Shown: one piece after another, positions 43,248 to 56,989 of the stretch
Position numbering within the stretch: position 1 is the first letter of the stretch
How the letters are laid out: the number at the start of each line of letters is the position of its first letter
NCBI RefSeq assembly: GCF_041320275.1
Contig: NZ_CP162023.1
Span: 3,534,001 to 3,598,000, forward strand
DNA length: 64,000 bases
Source: Mumia sp. Pv4-285
GTDB lineage: Bacteria > Actinomycetota > Actinomycetes > Propionibacteriales > Nocardioidaceae
Reading direction: 5' to 3'
Notes under the pieces: generated by a model
Database searches by the model: none
Told to the model about the DNA's origin: nothing
Seen by the model: the letters and a program-made list of their open reading frames with translations, nothing else
Made by a program: the position numbers and the translations under genes

Positions 43248-43261
43248 GTTGAAGTGTGTGT

Positions 43262-48300
<5,039 letters not shown>

Positions 48301-48632
48301 AAACCCAACCAAAAGCTGGGCACAACAAAAACTTCAAACCCGGACTAACTATTTGCTGACAAATAATTTGTCACGGAAAAATGACCAAAAAGGTCATACT
48401 GATTATCTCGTCGACTTTTAACACACTGTTGAGTTCTCAAACATCAGACACACAAAACCCAAAACCCCCACACAAGGAGACCCCAGACCAAGGCGCGACC
48501 CCCCAACCTACCAGAACAACCACAACACCCCAAACAGGGCGGTGACTCCGAAAGAGAAGGAAGATAAGTCAACCAGGACCGCGAACCCGACCCACAAGGC
48601 CTTGCCCACCGCCGTCCCCGGCAACAAGAAGA
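48301..48632 (-). other. rrn leader with conserved antitermination-like element
   Basis: About 330 nt between promoter and 16S. It contains TGTTTGAGAACTCAACAGTG (48423-48443 region), a conserved element of actinobacterial rrn leaders that recurs in the spacer. The transcribed strand is G/T-rich, the other C/A-rich. No gene is seen here. A TTGACT at about 48567-48572 might belong to a second promoter, but I find no matching -10. Confidence 0.7.
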
Positions 48633-48661
48633 ACACTACAGGGTGGGTCCCAGGGGGTCAA
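48633..48661 (-). promoter_or_regulatory. rrn operon promoter
   Basis: On the minus strand TTGACC (48656-48661) and TAGTGT (48633-48638) are separated by exactly 17 nt. The -35 is near consensus. A start near 48626 would give a leader of about 325 nt. The remaining 73 nt up to the tad operon end hold no visible feature. Confidence 0.8.
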
Positions 48662-48734
48662 AAGGGGGGTCCCCCTTTGCCGCAAAATGGCTTCTGACCT
48701 GCATCGATGGCGATCCCGAACGCTCCGGCCCCGG

Positions 48735-49178
48735 CTACCGGATCCTCAGCTGCACCACGGCGTCCGCGCGCACGTCGGCCCGCGCGTCCCAGCCCGGCGG
48801 GACGAGCGGCATGCGCGCGTGACCGTGAAGCCGTACACGGACGTCGTCGCCGACCTGCTCGACGTCCCAGGTGAGTCCGCCGTGCCGCTGCATCGCCCCC
48901 GAGGCGGTCAAGTACTCCTCGACGGAGCTCCGCGCCGCATCGGCGTTCAGCGCGACGACGTCACCAGGGGCGTACAGGCTCGAGCGTTCGGCAGCCTCGC
49001 TCGCGGCCAAAGCAGCTCCGTCAGCGAGGTCTGCGAGACGCCGTTGGCCGAGGTACGCCGCGGACGCGTTCACCGCCACTGCCACCACCAGGCCGACCAC
49101 CACGAAGAAGCCGATCAGCATGACGGTCACCTGTCCGCCCTCCGCGCGATCGCGTCGTGCGGGGCGTCTCCCGCTCAT
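48735..49178 (-). CDS. TadG-like pilus assembly protein
   Basis: The protein has 147 residues from ATG 49178 (ATGA overlap with the gene before). A short basic N-terminus leads to GGQVTVMLIGFFVVVGLVVAVAVNAS, the single membrane helix typical of TadE/TadG-like Flp assembly proteins, then LADLADGAALAASEAAER. The rest is a small extracellular domain. It is the last gene of the tad operon. Confidence 0.85.
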   Translation of the reverse strand: MSGRRPARRDRAEGGQVTVMLIGFFVVVGLVVAVAVNASAAYLGQRRLADLADGAALAASEAAERSSLYAPGDVVALNADAARSSVEEYLTASGAMQRHGGLTWDVEQVGDDVRVRLHGHARMPLVPPGWDARADVRADAVVQLRIR

Positions 49179-49621
49179 GAGCGGTCCTCGCGGAAGCGGC
49201 CGTACGGCTCGGTGTGGGTGCTGTCGACCCGGACGGAAGGCCGAGCACCGCCCAGGACGTCGGGCACGAACGGGAGCCGCGCTCGCGTGGTCACGGTGAC
49301 CACGACCGAGGAGCCGGGGCTCAAGCAGGGTCCGCCCGTGCAGCGGACGAAGACGTCCGTGGCGGTGTCGGTGATCCGGTGGTCCTCGAGGACCAGCTGC
49401 GCGGCGCGCACCGCGCGAGCGTGACCGGCGGTGGGATCCGGCGCTTGGACGAAGGCACGACCGGCGGCCCGTCCGGCGGCGCTCGCTCCGTACGCCGACC
49501 GCTGCACCTCGAAGACGGCGAGGACGACGTACACGAGCGGAACGAGGAGCAGCAGCGCGAGCCACGTCATCTCCACCACGGCAGAAGCGCGTTCGTCGCG
49601 CCTGGACCTGGGAGTCATCAT
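49175..49621 (-). CDS. TadE/TadF-like minor pseudopilin
   Basis: The 148-residue protein has a prepilin-like N-terminus ASAVVEMTWLALLLLVPLVY with Glu at +5, then a C-terminal domain containing a Cys pair (RCTGGPCL). ATGA overlaps link it to both neighbours. It likely stays in the membrane and helps pilus assembly. Confidence 0.85.
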   Translation of the reverse strand: MMTPRSRRDERASAVVEMTWLALLLLVPLVYVVLAVFEVQRSAYGASAAGRAAGRAFVQAPDPTAGHARAVRAAQLVLEDHRITDTATDVFVRCTGGPCLSPGSSVVVTVTTRARLPFVPDVLGGARPSVRVDSTHTEPYGRFREDRS

Positions 49622-50037
49622 CCTGTCTCGACCACCGCGCGCCCGGTCGCGTCGAGCTGCACCGTCGAACCGAACAGGCCGAGCGCCGGCACCGTCGTCC
49701 GCACGCGCACGACGACGAGCGGCACCCCGCCGACCGAGGCCCGCTCGACGGCGACGTCTCGGGCGTACCGGGGTGAGAGCACCCTCGAGATCTGCTCCCG
49801 TGCGCGCTGGGCACCCAGCTCGGGCGCCGCGCCGGCGCGCGAGGCGGACCGCGCACCGTCGGCCGCTGCAGCCGTGATCGTGTTCCGGACGTGCAGGACC
49901 AGGGCCAGCTGCACGACCGCGAGCACGAGCGGCACCAGGAGCACCATGACGAGGCAGAACTCGGCCACCGCCGAGCCGGCGTCGCGCGCTCGAGGGTTCG
50001 GACGTCTCAGGCAGCGAGGCCGGCGGTCCGGCGTCAT
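49618..50037 (-). CDS. TadE-like minor pseudopilin
   Basis: The 139-residue protein has ARDAGSAVAEFCLVMVLLVP, a class III prepilin cleavage motif with Glu at +5 after Gly, followed by the membrane helix and HVRNTITAAAADGARSASRAG. This is the TadE pattern. The start overlaps the pilin stop (ATGA). Confidence 0.88.
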   Translation of the reverse strand: MTPDRRPRCLRRPNPRARDAGSAVAEFCLVMVLLVPLVLAVVQLALVLHVRNTITAAAADGARSASRAGAAPELGAQRAREQISRVLSPRYARDVAVERASVGGVPLVVVRVRTTVPALGLFGSTVQLDATGRAVVETG

Positions 50038-50228
50038 CCCGAGACCGACGACAGCGCGGCCTCCAGCATCGCCTTCAGCTGAGGGCCCGCGATCGCGGTG
50101 AGTCCGGCGACCAGTCCGGCCGACATCACCGTGATCATCACCCAGCCCGGGACGTCGCCGCGCTCGTCGCGAGGCCGTCCGACCCGACGTTCGCACGGAG
50201 GTCGGTGGGGGCGAAAGCGTACGGACAT
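50034..50228 (-). CDS. Putative small Tad pilin
   Basis: The 64-residue protein has a basic N-terminus (RFRPHRPPCERRVGRPRDE) and one hydrophobic helix (VPGWVMITVMSAGLVAGLTA). Position between tadC and tadE, and the strong AAGGAG 5-6 nt before ATG 50228, are what one expects of the major Flp pilin. The cleavage region RGDVPGWVM lacks the usual Glu at +5. It is the only gene in the run from 53.3 to 48.7 kb without a stop/start overlap upstream. Confidence 0.7.
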   Translation of the reverse strand: MSVRFRPHRPPCERRVGRPRDERGDVPGWVMITVMSAGLVAGLTAIAGPQLKAMLEAALSSVSG

Positions 50229-50244
50229 GGATGCTCCTTGTGAC

Positions 50245-51177
50245 TCAGGGCGTGGTGAGGGACAGCCCCACCAGGCCGGGGTAGAAGGCGAAGAGAACCG
50301 TGACAGGGAGGACCAGGAAGACGACAGGGACGAGCATGAGCACCTCGCGGCGTGCCCCGGACTCGACGAGGTCGCGACGGCCCGCCTCCCGGACGTCGGC
50401 GGCCTGGGCGTGCAGGACGTCGACCAGGGGCGTACCCCGGTCGACGGCCACGGCGAGCGCCTCGGCGAACCGTGCGACCGCTGCCACCCCGGTCCTGGCC
50501 GACAGGTCGTCGAGCGCGGCGGTGAGGGGACGGCCCGTACGGACGTCGGCGACGACGGTCCGCAGCTCGGCCGACATGGCACCGTTGCTGACGTCGGCGA
50601 CCCGTTCGAGCGCGGACACCGGTCCTTCCCCGGCGGCGACGGCCAGCGCGAGCAGGTCTGCCAACGTCGGGAACTCTCGGACCAGTCGTTCCTCGTGCCT
50701 GCTCACCGCGTGGGTCAGCGCGACGTCGCGGGCCAGAACTCCGGCGACCGCCGCGACCCCGCAGAGCACGAGCCCCGCGAGCGGGGAGACGTCGGACGCC
50801 AGCCCCCACGTGGTGAGCACGACGGCCACCACACCGAAGGCGGTCACACCCCAGATCACCTGGCCCGTACGGAACTCCTCGACGGTCTGGTCGGAACCAC
50901 AGCGCCGCAGCCGCCGGCGAACGGAGGCGCTGCCTCCCAGGACGCGCTCGACGACGGCGGCTGAGCGGTGCAGGGTCGGACCGAAGACCTCCCGCCCGGC
51001 CGACCATGGACGGGACGCGTCCGTGGTCGGGGCGGCGCCGACGGTCACGTCGCGGACGTACGGGGCGACCCGGCTCACGAGGCTCGGCCGGCGGCGCAGC
51101 CGCGCGACGTGCCGGAGCTCGAGCAGCCCGAGGGTGAGCGCGGCGGCGAGCACGGCGCCGAGGAGGGTCGCCGTCAT
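50245..51177 (-). CDS. tadC: Tad pilus inner-membrane platform protein TadC
   Basis: The 310-residue GspF/T2SSF-type protein has membrane segments LLGAVLAAALTLGLLEL, VIWGVTAFGVVAVVLTTWG, SPLAGLVLCGVAAVAGVLA and LMLVPVVFLVLPVTVLFAFY. The cytoplasmic domain has PTLADLLALAVAAGEGPVSALERVA. It pairs with TadB and has an ATGA overlap with it. Confidence 0.92.
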   Translation of the reverse strand: MTATLLGAVLAAALTLGLLELRHVARLRRRPSLVSRVAPYVRDVTVGAAPTTDASRPWSAGREVFGPTLHRSAAVVERVLGGSASVRRRLRRCGSDQTVEEFRTGQVIWGVTAFGVVAVVLTTWGLASDVSPLAGLVLCGVAAVAGVLARDVALTHAVSRHEERLVREFPTLADLLALAVAAGEGPVSALERVADVSNGAMSAELRTVVADVRTGRPLTAALDDLSARTGVAAVARFAEALAVAVDRGTPLVDVLHAQAADVREAGRRDLVESGARREVLMLVPVVFLVLPVTVLFAFYPGLVGLSLTTP

Positions 51178-52034
51178 CGCAGCACCCGGGGCTCGCGGGG
51201 AAGACGGCCGATCATCAGCATCAGCCGGTACGCGAGGACGCACGCGACCAGGCCCCCGACGAGGAGGACGAGCCCCGTGCCCGACCCGAACTGGCTGATC
51301 GCGTCGCGCTGCAGCGACATCAGGGCGAGCACGATCCACGGCGCCGAGACGGCGAGGCGTGCTCCGTTGATCGTCCAGGCCTGACGCGCGACGAGCTCGC
51401 CGCGGGTCCGGAGGTCGTCGCGGAGGAAGGCCGACAGGGTGCGGAGCATGCGGCCGAGGTCACCGCCGCCGACGTCTCGCGCGATCCGGAGCGCCTCGAC
51501 GACGCGGTCGCCGACCGGATCGGCGAGCCGGTCCTTGAGAGCGTCGAGACACTCCGCGAAGCGACCGCTGGCCTGGTAGTCGCGGGCGAAGGCGGCGAAC
51601 GCGTGGCGCAGGGCCTCCGGCCCTCGCTCGCCGAGCCCCGCGAGAGCCTCTGGCAGCGACATCCCTGCGCGTACGGCGGAAGCAAGGTGGTCGACGGCCT
51701 CTGGCCACGCCGCCGCACGCTCCTCGGTGACCCGGCTCGCTCGCCCGCGGATCACGGCGACCGGGACGTAGGCGGCGCCGACCGCCGCGACGAGGGCGAC
51801 CGTCGGCGTCGCTGTCACGACGAGTCCGACGACGAGACCGAGCAGCCCGCACAGCACGGAGACCGTGAGCAGGCCGCGCGCCGTCGTGCCCTCCGCGCCC
51901 GCCCGGGCGAGGAGCTCGTCCAGCCTGCTCCGGCGGGCAGACGCAGCCCCGGCAGGACGGGACGGCGCCGTCAGCCCGGACCAGATCAGCAGCATGCCCA
52001 CCCCGAGCCCGAGGCCGAGCAGGTAGCCCGTCAC
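51174..52034 (-). CDS. tadB: Tad pilus inner-membrane platform protein TadB
   Basis: The protein has 286 residues from GTG 52034 (GTGA overlap with tadA). T2SSF domain: AVDHLASAVRAGMSLPEALA, IARDVGGGDLGRMLRTLSAF. Three to four membrane segments surround it. It forms the platform that TadA drives. Confidence 0.92.
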   Translation of the reverse strand: MTGYLLGLGLGVGMLLIWSGLTAPSRPAGAASARRSRLDELLARAGAEGTTARGLLTVSVLCGLLGLVVGLVVTATPTVALVAAVGAAYVPVAVIRGRASRVTEERAAAWPEAVDHLASAVRAGMSLPEALAGLGERGPEALRHAFAAFARDYQASGRFAECLDALKDRLADPVGDRVVEALRIARDVGGGDLGRMLRTLSAFLRDDLRTRGELVARQAWTINGARLAVSAPWIVLALMSLQRDAISQFGSGTGLVLLVGGLVACVLAYRLMLMIGRLPREPRVLR

Positions 52035-53254
52035 GCCTCGGCCCTCAGCAGGGACGCGAGGTCGATGCCGGCCTGGGTGAACCGCTCGGCGCGTGCGGGC
52101 GTACCGCTGGCGCGAACCAGGGCGCCGTCGCGCCGCTCGTACAGCGTCTCGGTCTCGATCACGTCGTTCTCGACGCGTCCGCTGACCGCGGCGATCTCGC
52201 GGACCGTACGTCGCCCGTCGGCGTCGATGCCCAGGTGCACGACGTGGTCGACACAGGTCGCGACCGTGGGCACGACGAAGCGTGCGGAGATGTTCTCGCC
52301 TGCGAGCAGCGGAAGGGTGCACATCTTGACCAGCGCCTGCCGGGCGGACGACGCGTGGAGCGTCACCATGCCGGGGATGCCGGCGTTGAGGGCGAGCAGG
52401 AGGTCGAAGCACTCCTCGGCGCGGACCTCGCCGATGACGAGCCTGGACGGACGCATGCGGAGGGCTTCCTTGACGAGCGTCCGGAGCCGGATCTCGCCGG
52501 TGCCCTCGAGACCGGCCTGACGCGTCTGGAGCGCCACCCAGTCGGGGTGGCTGAACCGCAGCTCGAAGACCTCCTCGGCCGACACGATGCGCTCCGTGCC
52601 CGGCACTTCGGCGGCCAGCGCGTTGAGCAGTGTGGTCTTGCCGCACTGCGTGCCGCCCGAGACGACGACGTTGTGGCCCGACACGACGCTGGCACGCAGG
52701 AACGCCGCGGCGTGCTCGGTCATCGTGCCGGCGGCGACGAGGTCGGAGAGACCCCGGAAACGACTCACGAACTTGCGGATGTTCACCGCGGCGAACCCGC
52801 GCGAGATGCCTTCGAGCACCACGTGAAGGCGGTGACCACCAGGCAGGGTCGCGTCCACGAAGGGCTGGCTCAGGTCGATCCGTCGTCCGCTGGTGGCCAG
52901 CATCCGCTCGACCAGCTCGCGCACCTCCGACGCGCCGAGGATCACCGACGTCAGCTCGTGCCGACCGCCGCGGGCGACGAACACCCGCGATGGCTCGTTG
53001 ATCCAGATCTCCTCGACGTCCGGGTCGTCGAGGTACGGCTGGAGAGGGCCGAGACCGGCGACCGCCGCCACCAGTGCACCGACCGTCGCCTTCGGGTCCG
53101 CCAGCGGGGCCACGGCACCGGTCAGGCTGCGCTGCTCGTGCGCGGCCGCGACCTCCTCGGCGATCCGGTGGACCGACTCGGCGTCGCGCAGGGGATCGAC
53201 GCCGCGGGCGCGCACGGCGGCGCGGACCTCCTCGGTCAGGCTGCTCGTCGTCAC
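52031..53254 (-). CDS. tadA: Tad pilus assembly ATPase TadA/CpaF
   Basis: The protein has 407 residues from GTG 53254; longer starts exist up to 53329. The secretion ATPase motifs are Walker A GGTQCGKTTLLNAL (about residue 200), Asp box VIGEVRAEECFDLLLALNAG, and the His box MVTLHASSA. The N-terminal domain has DPDVEEIWINEPSRVFV. It powers pilin polymerisation. No TadZ gene precedes it; upstream is an unrelated GAP-family gene. Confidence 0.94.
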   Translation of the reverse strand: MTTSSLTEEVRAAVRARGVDPLRDAESVHRIAEEVAAAHEQRSLTGAVAPLADPKATVGALVAAVAGLGPLQPYLDDPDVEEIWINEPSRVFVARGGRHELTSVILGASEVRELVERMLATSGRRIDLSQPFVDATLPGGHRLHVVLEGISRGFAAVNIRKFVSRFRGLSDLVAAGTMTEHAAAFLRASVVSGHNVVVSGGTQCGKTTLLNALAAEVPGTERIVSAEEVFELRFSHPDWVALQTRQAGLEGTGEIRLRTLVKEALRMRPSRLVIGEVRAEECFDLLLALNAGIPGMVTLHASSARQALVKMCTLPLLAGENISARFVVPTVATCVDHVVHLGIDADGRRTVREIAAVSGRVENDVIETETLYERRDGALVRASGTPARAERFTQAGIDLASLLRAEA

Positions 53255-53378
53255 GGGACTCCCCACGGCGGTGATCGTCAGCGGAATCCTGCCGTAAACC
53301 GGGGTCACACCGACAGTCCCCGAGCCCACCCTGTGGACGAACGCATGGACAAGCTCGGCCGCGGGACCCGCCGTACGG

Positions 53379-54089
53379 TCAGCCGCGGCCGAAGTAGCGC
53401 GTCAGCGACCCCGCGATCAACAGGGCCCCGAGCGCGATGAGCAGGACGCCGCCGAGCGTGCGCCAGCTGCGGGAGCGTACCCATCCCGTCATCCGGTCGA
53501 CCGCGCGCGACACGATCGGGAACCGCTCGGTCCCCCACGCCATCAGGAGGTACGGCACGGCTGCCGCGGCAGCGAACCCGAGGTAGATGGCGACCTGCAG
53601 GACGCCGGCCGAGCTGCTCTCCCGGGCGATCCTGACGACGAGGTAGGCGCTCGCTGCGGCGCTCACACCGATCACGGTGTTCGCCGCCGAGAAGCCGAAG
53701 AGGCTCCGCGGGCGGTCGAGGAGCCGCGAGGCCGTACTGACAGCGCTGTGGTCGACCGTCGCATGACGGTTCCGCAGCACCCACAGGCCGGCGCCGACGA
53801 ACAGCACGCCGGCGATCAGGTCGAACGCGCGCTGCAGGAGCAAGGACCTCACGCGACCGCTGAACAGGTGCTCCCAGGCGTCGGGGTTCGTGACCTGGAG
53901 CAGGAGGGTCAGGACGAGCGCGCCTGTGGCGACACCGCTCGCCACGACGAGACCCCGGCGCATCGAACCGGGTGAACGGGCGAGAACCGCGACCTGCAGC
54001 GCGATCAACGTCGGACTGAACCCGGTGGCCAGTCCGAGCAGCACCAGGCTGACCAGCGTGCCGACGAGGATCACGGCGGCGTGCAGCAT
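53379..54089 (-). CDS. GAP family membrane protein
   Basis: The protein has 236 residues from ATG 54089. Six hydrophobic segments alternate with short loops (LVSLVLLGLATGFSPTLIAL, AFDLIAGVLFVGAGLWVL, GVLLIALGALLIAGSL). This resembles the GAP/Sap family of mycobacteria, linked to peptidoglycolipid export. Function here is unknown. It is 124 nt upstream of tadA and probably separate. Confidence 0.8.
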   Translation of the reverse strand: MLHAAVILVGTLVSLVLLGLATGFSPTLIALQVAVLARSPGSMRRGLVVASGVATGALVLTLLLQVTNPDAWEHLFSGRVRSLLLQRAFDLIAGVLFVGAGLWVLRNRHATVDHSAVSTASRLLDRPRSLFGFSAANTVIGVSAAASAYLVVRIARESSSAGVLQVAIYLGFAAAAAVPYLLMAWGTERFPIVSRAVDRMTGWVRSRSWRTLGGVLLIALGALLIAGSLTRYFGRG

Positions 54090-54116
54090 GGCGGCGAGTC
54101 TAGGGCGACGACGAGA

Positions 54117-54153
54117 GCCGTGGGGCACCACTGTCGCAGCGGCACCCCACGGC
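54117..54153 (-). terminator. Terminator hairpin after the M14 gene
   Basis: On the minus strand GCCGTGGGGTGCCGCTG pairs with CAGTGGTGCCCCACGGC as a 17-bp stem (three wobbles) and a 3-nt loop. It lies between the M14 stop and the GAP gene start. Confidence 0.7.
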
Positions 54154-54169
54154 CCTTCGGCTCAGACGA

Positions 54170-56851
54170 TCAGGGCGCCACCACCCCGTCGCCCTCCGGA
54201 GCGGCCCAGAACAGGCCTCGCGCGGCCTGGCTCTGGCCGCCCTTGGGGTGGGTGCGGAACATGATCGACGTCCCGAAGACGAACGCCTTCGCCCCCGACG
54301 CAGCCTCCGCGGACACCACGGCCGGCTGACCGGCGGCGTCCTCGGGACCGTTCGGCGTCGTGCCACCCGGACCGCCTCGGCGCCAGTGGCCGGCCAGGAA
54401 CGGGTCCTCCGCGTCGTACGACTGCTCGACGGTCATCCCCGCACCCAGCTCGGTGAACCACGTCGCCGGGTAGATGAACGAGAAGTCCTGCGCGTACGGC
54501 GCGAGCACCCCGTCGGTGGCCGTGTCGACCGTGACGATCCCGTTGCCGGAGCCGTTGCCCGGCACCGCCGTCCCGGTCACGAGGCCGAACGTCCGTGCGG
54601 TGTTGAACGCACCGGAACCACGTCCGACGATGCTTCCGCCGTCGTCGACGAACGCCTGCACGGCCGCACTGCCCGCCGTCTGCGCCGCGCTGAACGTCAG
54701 CGCGGAGCCGAGCCACAGCACGTCGACGTCGTCGAGCAGCGCCGGGTCCGCGGTGATCGACGCCGCGTTCAGCGCGACCAGGTCGTCGAAGCCCAGCTGG
54801 GTGAGCGACAGCAGGTCGTCCTGGGTCCCCGTGTAGCCGATCGTCAGGTCCTCGAGACCCTTCGCCGACCCTGCCCTCAGCTGGGCGACCTCCGCGCGGG
54901 TGGCCGCGTCGAAGTCGATGCCGAAGTCGTCGGCGACCTCGTCGGCGGCGGCGTACGACGCCCTGTCCGACCCGAGGACCGCGGAGCCGTCGGCGAGAGC
55001 GGAGACCGCGACGCCGTCCTCCAGCAGCGCGTTGAGCGCGCGGTAGTCGTCGACACCGGCGAGGTCGAAGGTCAGGTACGACCCACGGCGCGGCAGGTCA
55101 CCGCGGTCCTCGCGACGGAAGATCGGCCGCGTCCACGGGAGCGCGCCCGTGCCGGTCCGGCCGACGCCGTCGACGGTCGCACCCCACAGGTAGCCGAGGC
55201 TCCAGGCCGAGATGTCGTACATGCTCGGGAACTTCGCCGAGATGTCGGTGCCCAGCGCCAGCAGGGCGTGCGCCAGGTTGCGCCGCGGCTGGTGCATGTC
55301 GACCACGTACGACCCCGCCGGGTACGTCGTGCCACCGAGGCGTGACGGGACAACTAGACGCTCGACCTCGATGCCGTGCCGCTGGAGCTGCTCGACGAGG
55401 ACGCGGGCGTCCGACCTCGAGCGCTGCCGGTCACCGACCGGGATCACGAACGCCCGCGGGTAGCTCACCGGGTTCTGGTCGTCGGCAGCGTCCCACTCGG
55501 CCTTCCACTCCTGCGGGCCGGGCACGTCGGCGATGTTCTCCGTCGTCAGCGCCGTACGAGGTGCGCCGACGTCGGCACGGCGGAAGAACTCGATCTGGTC
55601 GTCCAGCATCGCGGCGTCGTTGTCCTCGACGTAGTCGACGATGCTCTCCATCGTCTGCAGTGCGACGGCCGTGTTGATGACGGCGTTCTGCGGCGTCTGG
55701 CTCGAGCTGTTCGGACGCGACTTCGGGAGCTCGACGGTCGAGGTGACCGCGCCGGCGAACGCGGCGTACTGCGCGGTGAAGATCGGCGGGTAGTCGTCCC
55801 ACCCGGACGGGGTGTCGCGGTAGGGGATCTTGATGTGCGCCGAGTCGGGACCGGTGTTCTCGGGGACGACGCTCCCCGTCGAGACGTCGTAGTAGGTGTT
55901 GCCCGGGATCGCCGCCTCGACGACGTCCTTCTCCACCTGGAGCGAGGCCGCGTACGCGTGCGGGATGAAGAGGTCGTACTCGTAGTCGTCACCGTGCGGC
56001 GGACCGCAGGGCTCGACCTGGAGGACGCCGGTGTAGCCGTGGAAGTCGGCGGCGTACAACGCCTGGACGGCCTGTGCGGTCCGGATGAACGAGACCGACT
56101 CCGGCGTCGTGTTGGTGATCATGTCGCGGTTCTCGTCGAGGTTCAGCGCGGTGGCACGCTGCCCGATCGTCCGGCCGTCAGGGTTGAGCGTCAGGCTGAA
56201 GTAGAGCCGGTGCTCGCTCAGGAGCGACTTCACGTCACGCCACGGCGCCGTCGCGAGGTCCTCGATGTACTGGAGCGCCGCGTCGGTCCCCTCCCACTCG
56301 TTGCCGTGGATGTTGGAGCTGATCCAGATGGGCGTCTTGTAGTCCCTCGCCAGGCGGCGGTCCTTCGCGGCGGCCGACGGGCGCTCGCGGATCTCGTCGC
56401 GCCACCGGGTCTGCTGCGACGTCTCACGGCGGCTCTCGGGCGCCGTCACCGTCACGAGGTACAGCTCGCGGCCCTGCGTGGACTCGCCGACGACCTGCGT
56501 GGACACGCGGTCCGAGGACGACATCAGGTCGTTGAGGATCGGGGCGATCTGGTCGTAACCGACGAGGTTGCCGGTGTCCGCGGCGTCGGGCTCGGTCTCG
56601 GGATAGACCTTCAGCGTCGGTTGGGCCGGGTACGACGCGGGCATCGGGAGCGCGTCGGCTCCCGTCGTGTGCTTCGCCGCCCACCTGGCGATCTTCGCGG
56701 TGAGGGAACGCTCGGTCGGCGCGTCACCGAGCAGGCGGTGGCTGGGTGGGGAGTCGGGTCGCTCAAGGGCGGTGGCAGCAGGGGCTGCCAGGAGGGCGGT
56801 CGAGGCGAGTCCGAGACTCGCTACGGCGCCCACGACACGGGTGAGTCGCAC
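54170..56851 (-). CDS. Secreted M14 zinc carboxypeptidase with C-terminal Rossmann-like region
   Basis: The protein has 893 residues from GTG 56851, chosen because GGAGAGG lies about 8 nt upstream. A signal peptide ends near ATA. The M14 domain has zinc ligands His182 and Glu185 (SNIHGNEWEG), His271 (ADFHGYTG), substrate-binding NLDENRDM, and the catalytic Glu in STVELPKSR. About 450 residues follow, including DVLWLGSALTFS and FVDDGGSIVGRGSGAFN, resembling a class I amidotransferase/ThuA-like fold without obvious catalytic Cys. It should act on extracellular peptides. Confidence 0.92.
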   Translation of the reverse strand: MRLTRVVGAVASLGLASTALLAAPAATALERPDSPPSHRLLGDAPTERSLTAKIARWAAKHTTGADALPMPASYPAQPTLKVYPETEPDAADTGNLVGYDQIAPILNDLMSSSDRVSTQVVGESTQGRELYLVTVTAPESRRETSQQTRWRDEIRERPSAAAKDRRLARDYKTPIWISSNIHGNEWEGTDAALQYIEDLATAPWRDVKSLLSEHRLYFSLTLNPDGRTIGQRATALNLDENRDMITNTTPESVSFIRTAQAVQALYAADFHGYTGVLQVEPCGPPHGDDYEYDLFIPHAYAASLQVEKDVVEAAIPGNTYYDVSTGSVVPENTGPDSAHIKIPYRDTPSGWDDYPPIFTAQYAAFAGAVTSTVELPKSRPNSSSQTPQNAVINTAVALQTMESIVDYVEDNDAAMLDDQIEFFRRADVGAPRTALTTENIADVPGPQEWKAEWDAADDQNPVSYPRAFVIPVGDRQRSRSDARVLVEQLQRHGIEVERLVVPSRLGGTTYPAGSYVVDMHQPRRNLAHALLALGTDISAKFPSMYDISAWSLGYLWGATVDGVGRTGTGALPWTRPIFRREDRGDLPRRGSYLTFDLAGVDDYRALNALLEDGVAVSALADGSAVLGSDRASYAAADEVADDFGIDFDAATRAEVAQLRAGSAKGLEDLTIGYTGTQDDLLSLTQLGFDDLVALNAASITADPALLDDVDVLWLGSALTFSAAQTAGSAAVQAFVDDGGSIVGRGSGAFNTARTFGLVTGTAVPGNGSGNGIVTVDTATDGVLAPYAQDFSFIYPATWFTELGAGMTVEQSYDAEDPFLAGHWRRGGPGGTTPNGPEDAAGQPAVVSAEAASGAKAFVFGTSIMFRTHPKGGQSQAARGLFWAAPEGDGVVAP

Positions 56852-56989
56852 GGCTGGATCCTCTCCGAAGGACGGAGGCCGACGTGACGCAGGCGACACG
56901 CCGGCACGTTTCCCCGAGTCTTACCCGAACTCATCGCGCGCGGAACCCCTCGCGCCCGGTGAAACTCAGGACTTCACACCCGCGGACGT

